From the NCBI RefSeq assembly GCF_003589745.1, contig NZ_CP032364.1:1302001-1366000 (forward strand): a stretch of DNA of 64,000 nucleotides, in the 5' to 3' direction. This document shows positions 16,693 through 25,434 of the stretch, piece after piece. How positions within the stretch are numbered: the first letter of the stretch is position 1; each line of letters begins with the position of its first letter. The translations under genes were made by a program, and so were the position numbers. This stretch comes from Lachnoanaerobaculum umeaense. Its GTDB lineage: Bacteria > Bacillota > Clostridia > Lachnospirales > Lachnospiraceae. The notes under the pieces were generated by a model. It searched no databases. It was not told the origin of the DNA and saw only the letters and a list, made by a program, of their open reading frames with translations.

Positions 16693-18927
16693 ATGTCAAC
16701 AGTATCGGGCTATATAGAAAAAATCATTTATAGAAATGAAAGTAATGGCTATACTGTACTTAGCATAGAGGCCGATGATGATGAATATGTTCTTGTCGGT
16801 ACCTTCAACTATATTGCTGAAGGCGAATTTATAAAAGCAAATGGAAATATGAAGCTGCATCCAACATATGGAGAGCAGCTTTTTGTTGATGAATATGAAA
16901 TTATTGAACCAAGAGAACTTGACAGTATTCAAAAGTATCTGGCTTCTTCCGCAATAAAAGGTGTAGGCGAAGCACTGGCAAAAAGAATTATAAAAAAATT
17001 CAAGATGGATACACTTAGAGTAATGGAAGAAGAGCCGGAAAGACTTGCTGAGGTCAAGGGAGTTAGTGCAAAACTGGCTAAATCTATAAGTGAACAGATT
17101 CGAGAAAAAAAATCTATGCGAGATGCAATGATTTTTTTACAAAAATTTGGTATTAGTATGAAATTGTCTGCAAAGATATATATGGAGTATGGAAGTAAAA
17201 TATATAGCATTATAGAGACTAATCCGTATAAATTGGCAGATGATATTGACGGTATAGGTTTTAAAATAGCAGATGATATCGCAAAAAAAGTTGGAATTAC
17301 TGCTGATTCAAAATTTCGTGCTATTGCCGGTGTGGAATATATTCTTTCAAATGCAATGTTATCCGGACATCTATATTTGCCTGATAAGGTACTAAAATCA
17401 GAGTTTTTGGAACTGTTTGGAGAAAACATATTTGACTTTGATTCTCTATTGTCTGAAATGCAGATGGAAAGAAGAATAGTTGTAAAGAAAAGTGAAGATA
17501 TGAATATATATCTTGTACAGTCCTATTATACAGAACTTGCTGTTGCAAAGATGCTTATAGATATTAATATAAAAGCTAAGTATGATATAGGCAAAATAGA
17601 AGAAAAAATACTCAAAATAGAAGAAAAAGAAGGAATAGTTCTTGACAATCTGCAAAGGCAGGCAGTTATAGAATCTATTAGCAGCGGTCTTATAATCATT
17701 ACCGGAGGTCCGGGAACCGGAAAGACTACAACTATAAATACTATTATAAAATACTTTAAGAGTGAAGGTGAGAGTATTGCACTGGCAGCACCTACAGGTA
17801 GAGCTGCAAAGAGAATGTCAGAAGCGACATCCTATGAGGCGAAGACTATTCACAGACTTTTAGAAATCACTCCAAATGTCAGTGAAAATTCAAATAATAT
17901 AGGCAATCATTTTGAGAGAAATGAAGACAACCCTATAGAAGCTGATGTACTTATTATAGATGAGGTCAGCATGGTGGATATTTTTCTTATGAATGCACTT
18001 TTAAAAGCTGTAGCCATAGGAACCAGACTAATTTTGGTAGGAGATATCAATCAGCTTCCTAGTGTAGGTCCAGGTACAGTGTTAAAGGATTTAATAGAAT
18101 CTGAATGCTTTAATATAGTTCGATTAAATAAGATATATAGACAGTCTGTTAGAAGTGATATTGTTGTAAATGCACATAAGATAATGACTGATGAAGAGAT
18201 TGACCTTTCTAAAAAAAGTAATGATTTTATATTTATTAAGCAGAATAACCCTGATAATGTTATGAATTCAATAATTTCTCTTATAAGGGATAAATTGCCG
18301 ACGTATGTAAATGCTACAACCAATGAGTTACAGGTGATGACACCTATGAGGAAGGGGCCGCTTGGAGTGGAAGCTTTAAACTTATTTTTACAAAATCGTC
18401 TGAATCCTGTAAGTAGTCAAAAGAAGGAAAAAGAGTATGATGCCACTGTCTTTAGAGAAGGTGATAAGGTAATGCAGATAAAAAATAATTATCAAAAGGA
18501 GTGGTTTATATATAATGAAAAGCATTTACCGGTAGATAAAGGACTTGGAGTATACAATGGGGATATAGGTATAATAAAAGAAATTGATACATTTTCAGAA
18601 AGTTTTACAATTTGTTTTGATGATGGAAGAGTATCCAACTATGAATTTTCAGAGTTCAATGAAATAGAACTTGCATATGCTATTACAGTACATAAGTCAC
18701 AAGGAAGTGAGTATCCGGCTGTTATTATACCTATATATAAGGGACCGTCTATGCTTATGAATAGAAACCTTATATATACTGCTATTACAAGAGCAAAGAG
18801 ATGCGTTGTATTAGTTGGCATACCTGAGGTTTTCTTTAATATGGTACAAAACACAAGTGAAATGGCAAGGTATACGGGATTAAAGTCAAGAATACTTGAA
18901 CTCGTGATGCTTTCTAAGGAGGACTAA
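16693..18927 (+). CDS. recD2: RecD2-type ATP-dependent DNA helicase
   Basis: A 744-residue 5'-3' superfamily 1B helicase of the stand-alone RecD2 type (not part of RecBCD). The N-terminal OB-like part and helix-hairpin-helix repeats (for example ASSAIKGVGEALAKRI, VKGVSAKLAKSI, DDIDGIGFKIAD) precede the motor. Motor motifs include Walker A GGPGTGKTT (338-346), Walker B IIDEVSMVD (~421-429), and the C-terminal VHKSQGSEYPAVIIP and TAITRAKRCVVLVG. RecD2 proteins act in DNA repair and replication-fork maintenance. The start lies one base after the mreB stop, which suggests translational coupling. Confidence 0.93.
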   Translation: MSTVSGYIEKIIYRNESNGYTVLSIEADDDEYVLVGTFNYIAEGEFIKANGNMKLHPTYGEQLFVDEYEIIEPRELDSIQKYLASSAIKGVGEALAKRIIKKFKMDTLRVMEEEPERLAEVKGVSAKLAKSISEQIREKKSMRDAMIFLQKFGISMKLSAKIYMEYGSKIYSIIETNPYKLADDIDGIGFKIADDIAKKVGITADSKFRAIAGVEYILSNAMLSGHLYLPDKVLKSEFLELFGENIFDFDSLLSEMQMERRIVVKKSEDMNIYLVQSYYTELAVAKMLIDINIKAKYDIGKIEEKILKIEEKEGIVLDNLQRQAVIESISSGLIIITGGPGTGKTTTINTIIKYFKSEGESIALAAPTGRAAKRMSEATSYEAKTIHRLLEITPNVSENSNNIGNHFERNEDNPIEADVLIIDEVSMVDIFLMNALLKAVAIGTRLILVGDINQLPSVGPGTVLKDLIESECFNIVRLNKIYRQSVRSDIVVNAHKIMTDEEIDLSKKSNDFIFIKQNNPDNVMNSIISLIRDKLPTYVNATTNELQVMTPMRKGPLGVEALNLFLQNRLNPVSSQKKEKEYDATVFREGDKVMQIKNNYQKEWFIYNEKHLPVDKGLGVYNGDIGIIKEIDTFSESFTICFDDGRVSNYEFSEFNEIELAYAITVHKSQGSEYPAVIIPIYKGPSMLMNRNLIYTAITRAKRCVVLVGIPEVFFNMVQNTSEMARYTGLKSRILELVMLSKED

Positions 18928-18930
18928 AAT

Positions 18931-19638
18931 ATATTTGATAAATTAATTGATATTATATATCCCAGAAAATGTCCGGTATGCGAAGAAATTGTAAGAGAAA
19001 AGGGGCATTTAATTTGTAAGTCTTGCATAAAGAAGCTTCCTTTTGTCAAGAATCCATACTGTATTAAATGTGGTAAAGAGATAATATCTGAAGATGATGC
19101 TTATTGTTACGATTGTAACTTGGATAGGGAGTTTATAGCAGGTAGGGGACTTTGTAATTATACTGATGAAATGAGGCATATCATTTTAAATATAAAGTAT
19201 AACAATAAGAGAGAGTATATAGAGGGATTTGCAAAACTTTTAGCTATAAGATATAAAAAGCTAATTGAAAATGCTAATATTGACTGTATTATACCTGTAC
19301 CACTTCATAAAGTAAGGATGAGAAGGCGAGGATTTAATCAATCTGAGATTTTGGCAAAGCATTTATCAAAGTATTTGGATATCCCACAGACTTCAGATTA
19401 TCTTTTTAGAATAAAAAATACAAGAGACCAAAAAGGGTTAAATAGAGATGAGAGACTTCATAATCTGGATAATGCATTTTTAGCAAAATCTTTGCCTCAA
19501 AATATAAAAAATATATTAGTTGTAGATGATGTATATACTACAGGTATTACAATTGAAAAATGTGCTATTGCCTTGAAAAAGGCAGGTGCAAAGGATATTT
19601 ATTTCCTCACCATATGTATAGGTGAATCAAATTCATAG
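18931..19638 (+). CDS. comFC: ComFC-like phosphoribosyltransferase-fold protein, apparent AUA start
   Basis: A 235-residue ComF/GntX-family protein involved in DNA uptake or salvage. The first ATG/GTG/TTG in frame is a TTG at 19120, but the frame is open upstream and encodes the full N-terminal zinc-binding half: YPRKCPVC, LICKSC, YCIKCG and YCYDC, four CxxC pairs expected of the family. AAGGAGG at 18916-18922 sits eight bases before ATA 18931, giving the usual family opening MFDKLIDIIYP. The C-terminal half has the PRPP-loop VVDDVYTTGIT and the RGFNQSEILA motif. An ATA start is rare, so a sequencing error or use of another codon cannot be excluded. It follows recD2 by three bases. Confidence 0.85.
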   Translation: MFDKLIDIIYPRKCPVCEEIVREKGHLICKSCIKKLPFVKNPYCIKCGKEIISEDDAYCYDCNLDREFIAGRGLCNYTDEMRHIILNIKYNNKREYIEGFAKLLAIRYKKLIENANIDCIIPVPLHKVRMRRRGFNQSEILAKHLSKYLDIPQTSDYLFRIKNTRDQKGLNRDERLHNLDNAFLAKSLPQNIKNILVVDDVYTTGITIEKCAIALKKAGAKDIYFLTICIGESNS

Positions 19639-19657
19639 ATTTTAAGGAGGAACTATA

Positions 19658-20245
19658 ATGAAAAAAATATTTTTAATTCCAATCATAATATTAGCATTGA
19701 GTGCTTGTGGAGGTAGTCGAACAGGCACCATGGAAGATTCTAAAAAGGTAGAAAGCCATAAAAATGAGAAATCAAAAGACACCAAAGAAGAAGGTGGAGA
19801 AAGAATAAAAAAGAAGTTTGGTTCATTCATCATACCGGACGGTTGGGTAGAGGCTAAAGAACAATCGGGCCATGGTAAGTATTTTTATGTAGTAAAAGGT
19901 CATGAGAATGATGTGAGACCAAATAATATATCTATAAATAAGGGACATCAAAATTATAATCTGGATGAAAGTGAAAAATTTGCAGAGTCTACTACCTGGC
20001 AGCTAAATATGCAGTTGAAGCAATCAGGTATAGATGCAGTTGTATATGGGTCATCAGGAACAACAGATGCCGGAGATATAATGTATATCTTTGATATTAA
20101 ATTCAATGATTCAAATGAGATAGATCGTCAATATTATATTCTAAGAGATAAGAAGTTTGTTATGATATATATGTCAAACTTTGATAATGATGAATCAGTA
20201 AATGAGACTGCCAAGCTTATGGCAAAAAGTTTTGAGTGGAAATAA
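19658..20245 (+). CDS. Small lipoprotein, function unknown
   Basis: A 195-residue lipoprotein: signal MKKIFLIPIIILALSAC with lipobox LSAC, then a Lys/Glu-rich tether (residues ~20-50), then a beta-rich domain starting FGSFIIPDGWVEA that runs to the end. The C-terminal half (IDRQYYILRDKKFVMIYMSN, ETAKLMAKSFEWK) resembles the psbP/Mog1-like fold seen in many small Firmicute lipoproteins, but I cannot assign it firmly. TAAGGAGG lies eight bases before the start. It follows comFC by 19 bases and precedes a separate promoter for pyrH. Confidence 0.7.
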   Translation: MKKIFLIPIIILALSACGGSRTGTMEDSKKVESHKNEKSKDTKEEGGERIKKKFGSFIIPDGWVEAKEQSGHGKYFYVVKGHENDVRPNNISINKGHQNYNLDESEKFAESTTWQLNMQLKQSGIDAVVYGSSGTTDAGDIMYIFDIKFNDSNEIDRQYYILRDKKFVMIYMSNFDNDESVNETAKLMAKSFEWK

Positions 20246-20271
20246 TACAAAATGAAGCACAAATTTTAACA

Positions 20272-20300
20272 TTGTATAAGCATTTCCCCTATGGTATACT
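20272..20300 (+). promoter_or_regulatory. Probable promoter of the pyrH operon
   Basis: TTGTAT at 20272-20277 and TATACT at 20295-20300 are separated by 17 bases; a start near 20307 gives a 30-nt leader to pyrH. Confidence 0.55.
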
Positions 20301-20336
20301 TAACGAAGATATTTCAGTAAAGGGATAGAAGAATCT

Positions 20337-21035
20337 ATGCAAAATAAAAGAGTAATGTTAAAACTAAGTGGTGAAGCTTTGGCAGGTCCAAAGGGTGGCT
20401 ACAATGAAGATAAGGTAAGAGATATTGCAAATCAGTTAAAACCTGCCATTACCAATGGAGCAAATATAGGTATAGTTATCGGTGGAGGTAACTACTGGAG
20501 AGGCAGAACATCTGAGGCTATTGATAGAACAAAGGCTGATCAGATTGGAATGCTTGCAACTATCATGAATTGTATATATGTATCTGAGATATTTCGCTCT
20601 GAGGGAATAGATACTGCAATATTCTCAGCATTTGCATGTGGAGATATAGCGGAATTCTTTTCAAAAGATAGAGTTAATGAAAGATTTGCTGAAGGTAAGG
20701 TTGTATTCTTTGGTGGAGGTACCGGACATCCATATTTCTCTACTGATACAGGTATTGTTTTGAGAGCTATTGAGATGGATGCGGATATGATACTTTTGGC
20801 AAAATCTATTGACGGTGTCTACAATGCAGATCCAAAGATTGATCCGGATGCAAAGAAATACGCTACACTTACTATGCAGGAGGTAATTGATAAGAGACTT
20901 GCAGTAGTGGATTTGACAGCTTCTGTAATGTGTCTCGAACATAAGATGCCACTTGCGGTATTTGATTTAAACGAAGAAGATTCAATAAAGAATGCCCTAG
21001 ATGGCAAAATCAATGGAACTATTGTGACAGTGTAA
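20337..21035 (+). CDS. pyrH: UMP kinase
   Basis: A 232-residue hexameric kinase that phosphorylates UMP to UDP with ATP in pyrimidine nucleotide synthesis. The amino-acid-kinase fold shows MLKLSGEALAG near the N-terminus, IGIVIGGGNYWRG, and VVFFGGGTGHPYFSTDT, all typical of PyrH. Length is normal. It opens the pyrH-frr-uppS-cdsA-dxr-rseP-ispG-polC cluster. No strong ribosome binding site is visible; GGGATAGAAG before ATG 20337 is only moderate. Confidence 0.97.
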   Translation: MQNKRVMLKLSGEALAGPKGGYNEDKVRDIANQLKPAITNGANIGIVIGGGNYWRGRTSEAIDRTKADQIGMLATIMNCIYVSEIFRSEGIDTAIFSAFACGDIAEFFSKDRVNERFAEGKVVFFGGGTGHPYFSTDTGIVLRAIEMDADMILLAKSIDGVYNADPKIDPDAKKYATLTMQEVIDKRLAVVDLTASVMCLEHKMPLAVFDLNEEDSIKNALDGKINGTIVTV

Positions 21036-21075
21036 GCTGTAATACATTTAATAAACATAATTTTAAGGAGATTTT

Positions 21076-21630
21076 ATGCAAGAGAGTATCAAAAAGTTTG
21101 AAGAGAAGATGAATAAATCTATCGAAGTTTTGCTTGAAGAATATGCTTCTATTAGAGCAGGTAGAGCAAACCCTCATGTACTTGATAGAATCAAAGTAGA
21201 ATACTATGGAACACCTACACCTATTCAGCAGGTTGGAAATATTTCAGTTCCTGAACCAAGAATTATACAGATTTCACCTTGGGAGAAGTCACTATTAAAG
21301 GAAATAGAAAAGGCAATCAATATGTCTGACCTAGGTATTAACCCTACAAATGACGGTTCATGTATTAGACTTGTATTCCCTGAGCTTACAGAGGAGAGAA
21401 GAAAAGAGCTTGTAAAGGATGTAAAGAAAAAGGGTGAGGCGTGTAAGGTAGCTATCAGAAATATCAGAAGAGATGCTGTAGATGCTGTTAAAAAGCTTGA
21501 AAAGGCCGGTGAATTTACAGAAGATGATTTAAAAGATGGCGAAAATAAAATACAAAAGATAACAGATAAGGCTATTGAAAGAGTAGATAAGGCTATTGAA
21601 GACAAGTCAAAGGAAATATTAACAGTTTAA
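21076..21630 (+). CDS. frr: Ribosome recycling factor
   Basis: A 184-residue tRNA-shaped factor that, with EF-G, splits the post-termination ribosome. The sequence has the family signatures SIRAGRANPHVLDRI, YYGTPTPIQQV, and the long helical C-terminus VKKLEKAGEFTEDDL. The 40-base gap to pyrH and the AAGGAG site fit cotranscription. A terminator follows the gene. Confidence 0.97.
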   Translation: MQESIKKFEEKMNKSIEVLLEEYASIRAGRANPHVLDRIKVEYYGTPTPIQQVGNISVPEPRIIQISPWEKSLLKEIEKAINMSDLGINPTNDGSCIRLVFPELTEERRKELVKDVKKKGEACKVAIRNIRRDAVDAVKKLEKAGEFTEDDLKDGENKIQKITDKAIERVDKAIEDKSKEILTV

Positions 21631-21676
21631 TTAGCCTACTTCATATTAGTAGAAACAATATAGTTTCTAGAGTTTA

Positions 21677-21704
21677 AGAAGGTGGGCCTCCACCTTCTTT
21701 GTTT
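21677..21704 (+). terminator. Intrinsic terminator after frr
   Basis: AAGAAGGTGG pairs with CCACCTTCTT around a GCCT loop and is followed by T-rich sequence. It lies inside the cluster between frr and uppS, so it may be partial or mark the boundary of two transcription units. Confidence 0.75.
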
Positions 21705-21719
21705 TATAGTTTAAAGTGA

Positions 21720-22439
21720 ATGGAGTACAAATTGGAAAACTTAGTTATACCAAAGAGCATTGCCATAATACTGGATGGCAATGGAAGATGGGCTGAAAAA
21801 AGAAACTTACCAAGAGCAATGGGACATAAGGCAGGCTGTGAGGCACTTGAAAGAACGGTAGAGGATTGTGTGCGTTTGGGTGTGGAGTCTCTAACAGTGT
21901 ATGCTTTTTCTACTGAGAATTGGAAAAGATCAGCCCTTGAAGTAGGGGCTTTAATGAAATTACTGAGATTTTATATGGTGAAGCTTATTGATGTTGCCAA
22001 TAAAAACAATGTAAGAGCTGTAATGATTGGGGATGAAAACAGGTTTGAGCCTGATATAAGAAAAGGAATAAAAAAGCTGGTTGATGCTACTTCTAAGAAT
22101 ACAGGAATGACATTTGCCTTTGCAATAAACTATGGTGGCAGAGATGAGATAAGAAGGGCTATAGACCATATTGTGGATGATGTAGCTTCAGGAGTTGTTT
22201 CAAAAGAAGATATAAGTGAGGAGCTTATTTCTTCATATTTGGATACTAGAGGATTACCTGATCCGGATCTACTTATTCGCACAAGTGGAGAGCTTAGAGT
22301 CTCAAACTTTTTGCTTTGGCAGATAGCTTATAGTGAGTTTTATATTACAGATACTCTGTGGCCGGATTTTGATAAAGAGGAACTTTTAAAGGCGATTGAA
22401 AGCTATAGCAAAAGACAGAGGAGATTTGGAGGTCGTTAA
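21720..22439 (+). CDS. uppS: Isoprenyl transferase (undecaprenyl diphosphate synthase)
   Basis: A 239-residue cis-prenyltransferase that condenses isopentenyl diphosphate into the C55 lipid carrier for peptidoglycan and wall polymers. The motifs IAIILDGNGRWAE, AMGHKAGCEALE, YAFSTENWKR and PDLLIRTSGELR are diagnostic. The ATG at 21720 has almost no ribosome binding site; a TTG at 21732 is six bases after GGAG and gives a protein starting MENLVIPKSIA, so the start is uncertain by four codons. The stop overlaps the cdsA start by one base. Confidence 0.95.
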   Translation: MEYKLENLVIPKSIAIILDGNGRWAEKRNLPRAMGHKAGCEALERTVEDCVRLGVESLTVYAFSTENWKRSALEVGALMKLLRFYMVKLIDVANKNNVRAVMIGDENRFEPDIRKGIKKLVDATSKNTGMTFAFAINYGGRDEIRRAIDHIVDDVASGVVSKEDISEELISSYLDTRGLPDPDLLIRTSGELRVSNFLLWQIAYSEFYITDTLWPDFDKEELLKAIESYSKRQRRFGGR

Positions 22440-23239
22440 TGTTTTTTACAAGACTAATAAGTGGAATAGCACTGTTGATAATAGCTATTTTAGCTTTTTA
22501 TATAGGTGATTTACCACTTATATTATTATCTACACTGATCTCTGCCATAGGATTATTTGAATTTTATAGAGTGTTGGACTTGGAAAAGAAGACTATTGTA
22601 TACTTAGGATATGTATATTCATTGATATATTATAGTTTGATTTATTTCAAATTAAACCATTATATATTCTTTTCTGTAATAGCTTTCTTGATGCTTATTT
22701 TTGCAATATATGTGTTTACATTCCCCAAATATAAGACTGAAGAGATTTCTTCAATATTTATGGGAGTTATTTATATTCCTATACTTTTCTCATATGTTTA
22801 TAATACAAGAACATATGAAGATGGGAAGTATCTAGTATGGCTGATATTGATTTCAAGTTGGGGTTCTGATACCTGTGCTTATGCTGTGGGTTCTCTTTTT
22901 GGAAAGCACAAGATTGCACCTGTATTAAGTCCAAAGAAATCCGTTGAAGGAAGTATTGGTGGAGTGTTGGGCGCGGCCATTATCGGTGGAATAATGGGAT
23001 ATATTTTGTCAGGACATTTTAAAAGTACATTTTCACCTGTATTTACCTGTGCAGCTTCCTGTGCTATCGGATCAGTAATATCACAGATAGGAGATGCACT
23101 TGCTTCAGCTATTAAGAGAAATCATAATATAAAGGACTATGGCAAATTAATACCGGGTCATGGAGGCATTCTTGACAGATTTGACAGTATGATCTTTACA
23201 GCACCTGCTATATTTTTTGCAATATATTTTTTAGGATAA
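22439..23239 (+). CDS. cdsA: Phosphatidate cytidylyltransferase (CDP-diglyceride synthase)
   Basis: A 266-residue integral membrane enzyme that makes CDP-diacylglycerol from phosphatidate and CTP. About seven or eight hydrophobic segments span the protein. The C-terminal signature SAIKRNHNIKDYG followed by LIPGHGGILDRFDS is the CDP-diglyceride synthase motif with its metal-binding Asp residues. Start and uppS stop overlap (TAATG), so translation is probably coupled. Confidence 0.95.
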   Translation: MFFTRLISGIALLIIAILAFYIGDLPLILLSTLISAIGLFEFYRVLDLEKKTIVYLGYVYSLIYYSLIYFKLNHYIFFSVIAFLMLIFAIYVFTFPKYKTEEISSIFMGVIYIPILFSYVYNTRTYEDGKYLVWLILISSWGSDTCAYAVGSLFGKHKIAPVLSPKKSVEGSIGGVLGAAIIGGIMGYILSGHFKSTFSPVFTCAASCAIGSVISQIGDALASAIKRNHNIKDYGKLIPGHGGILDRFDSMIFTAPAIFFAIYFLG

Positions 23240-23243
23240 ACGA

Positions 23244-24383
23244 ATGAAAAAAATATCTATTTTGGGATCTACAGGATCTATTGGAACACAGACACTTGAT
23301 ATAGCAAGGTTAAATCAAGATGTGGATGTGGTAGCACTTTCTGCACATAAAAATATAGATTTATTGGAAAAACAAATAAGAGAATTCAAACCACAAATAG
23401 TTGCCATATGGGAAGAATCAGATGCAGAGCTTCTTTCTAAGAGAATTAAAGACCTAGATGTGAAGGTCTATTTTGGTATGGAAGGTCTTATAAAAGTTAC
23501 TACTGCTGATGCTGCGGATATAGTGGTTACTGCTGTAGTAGGTATGATAGGCATTGAGCCGACTATTGCAGCCATCAAAGCCGGAAAGGATATTGCACTG
23601 GCAAATAAGGAAACTCTTGTCTGTGCCGGCCATATTATAATGCCACTTGCAAAGGATATGGGAATAAATATATATCCTGTAGATTCAGAGCACAGTGCTA
23701 TTTTCCAGTGTCTTGATAAGCATAATCCTATAAAGAAAATTTTGCTGACTGCTTCCGGAGGTCCTTTTAGAGGATTTAGTAAGGAAGAGTTACAAAATGT
23801 TACTTTGGAAGATGCACTAAAACATCCTAACTGGAGTATGGGCAAAAAAATCACCATCGACTCTGCTACAATGATAAATAAGGGGTTAGAAATAATAGAG
23901 GCATCACATTTATTTGATGTGAATATTGATGATATAGAAGTTGTAATTCAAAAAGAGTCTATAATTCATTCTATGGTAGAATTCAAGGACAATGGTATTA
24001 TTGCACAGCTTGGTACTCCTGATATGAAACTGCCTATTTCGTATGCAATCTTTTATCCAGAAAGAAGATATATTTCAGATGATAGGGTGGACTTTAATGT
24101 ACTCTCTACATTAAATTTTTCAAAACCGGATCTGGATGTATTTGAGGGTTTGAAGCTGGCTATACTGGCAGGAAAGAAAGGAGGGAGTGCACCTACTGTT
24201 TTGAATGCAGCCAATGAATGGGCCGTTGATAAATTCTTAAACAAAAAGATCAGATTTGTGGACATACCATATCTTATCGGTTTGGCGGTAGAAAATCATA
24301 AGTTCACAGAAAATCCATCTCTTGAGGATATTCTATATCTGAAACAATGGACCGAAGATTATCTAGAAAGGATAAAAATTTGA
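23244..24383 (+). CDS. dxr: 1-deoxy-D-xylulose 5-phosphate reductoisomerase
   Basis: A 379-residue NADPH-dependent enzyme that converts DXP to MEP, the committed step of the MEP isoprenoid pathway. The N-terminal ISILGSTGSIGTQTLDI binds NADPH; the central ANKETLVCAG and PVDSEHSAIFQC and the later TIDSATMINKGLE carry metal- and substrate-binding residues (DSEH, the E in NKGLE). Normal length. It supplies precursors used by UppS two genes upstream, and IspG further down acts in the same pathway. Confidence 0.97.
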   Translation: MKKISILGSTGSIGTQTLDIARLNQDVDVVALSAHKNIDLLEKQIREFKPQIVAIWEESDAELLSKRIKDLDVKVYFGMEGLIKVTTADAADIVVTAVVGMIGIEPTIAAIKAGKDIALANKETLVCAGHIIMPLAKDMGINIYPVDSEHSAIFQCLDKHNPIKKILLTASGGPFRGFSKEELQNVTLEDALKHPNWSMGKKITIDSATMINKGLEIIEASHLFDVNIDDIEVVIQKESIIHSMVEFKDNGIIAQLGTPDMKLPISYAIFYPERRYISDDRVDFNVLSTLNFSKPDLDVFEGLKLAILAGKKGGSAPTVLNAANEWAVDKFLNKKIRFVDIPYLIGLAVENHKFTENPSLEDILYLKQWTEDYLERIKI

Positions 24384-25414
24384 ATATAGTTATTGCGCTT
24401 ATTATTTTTGGAATAATAGTATTAATACATGAGTTTGGACATTTTTTATTTGCCAAGCTATCAGGAGTGAAAGTAGTAGAGTTTTCAATAGGCATGGGTC
24501 CCAGACTATTCTCTATAAAGGGAAAGGAAACTAAGTACTCTTTAAAACTTCTACCGCTTGGTGGTTCCTGTGCCATGTATGGAGAAGATGAGGATGAAGA
24601 TGCTCCAGGTAGTTTTAACAGTGCACCACTTTTAGGAAGAATTGCAACTATTGCTGCAGGACCCATCTTTAACTTTATTTTGGCTTTTTTGGTTGCCATA
24701 TTTATAGTTGCAAATGTAGGAGTAGATAAACCGGTAATAACCGGATTTGTTTCAGGTCTTCCGGCTGAAACCTCAGGTCTTATGGTAGGTGATGAAATAG
24801 AAAAGATAAATGGTAAAGGCATTGATTTTTATAGAAATGTATCCACATATCTTTATCTAAATCAGGGAAAGGACATAACACTTACTATAAAAAGAAATGG
24901 AAATGAAAAAGAACAAATAACCATATCACCTGTATATAATGAAGAATATTCACAGTATATGATAGGTATACAGAGTTCAGGTTATGAAAAGCTTAAGAAT
25001 CCGTTAGAGATCTTAAAGTACTCTGTTTTAGAGGTGAAATATACGATTTCTATGACTATAGATTCACTTGTATATCTAATAAGTGGAAGAGCACATGCAA
25101 GTGAAATTAGTGGACCTGTAGGTATTGTATCTATGATAGGGAATACTGTAAATGAGTCAAAGCCATATGGAATCTTTGTTGTGTTGCTGTCATTATCACA
25201 GATGGTACTTCTTCTAAGTGCAAACCTTGGAGTAATGAATCTGATGCCGTTGCCGGCGTTGGATGGTGGTAGATTGATATTTTTATTCCTGGAAGCTATT
25301 TTTAGGAGACCTCTAAATAGAAGGATAGAGGGGTATATTCATTTTGCAGGTTTTGCACTTTTGATACTTCTGATGATTTTTGTAATGTTTAATGATATAA
25401 GAAGAATACTGTGA
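24380..25414 (+). CDS. rseP: Site-2 intramembrane metalloprotease RseP (M50), TTG start
   Basis: A 344-residue membrane zinc protease that cleaves substrates within the membrane (anti-sigma factors, signal peptides). HEFGH near residue 18 provides two zinc ligands and NLMPLPALDGG near the C-terminus supplies the third, an Asp. A PDZ domain (GFVSGLPAETSGLMVGDEIEK) lies between. I choose TTG 24380, which overlaps the dxr stop and is preceded by AAAGGA, because it gives the standard opening MNIVIALIIFGIIVLIHE; a start further upstream would lie deep inside dxr. Confidence 0.93.
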   Translation: MNIVIALIIFGIIVLIHEFGHFLFAKLSGVKVVEFSIGMGPRLFSIKGKETKYSLKLLPLGGSCAMYGEDEDEDAPGSFNSAPLLGRIATIAAGPIFNFILAFLVAIFIVANVGVDKPVITGFVSGLPAETSGLMVGDEIEKINGKGIDFYRNVSTYLYLNQGKDITLTIKRNGNEKEQITISPVYNEEYSQYMIGIQSSGYEKLKNPLEILKYSVLEVKYTISMTIDSLVYLISGRAHASEISGPVGIVSMIGNTVNESKPYGIFVVLLSLSQMVLLLSANLGVMNLMPLPALDGGRLIFLFLEAIFRRPLNRRIEGYIHFAGFALLILLMIFVMFNDIRRIL

Positions 25415-25434
25415 TTTGTTTCATGGGAGTAAAA

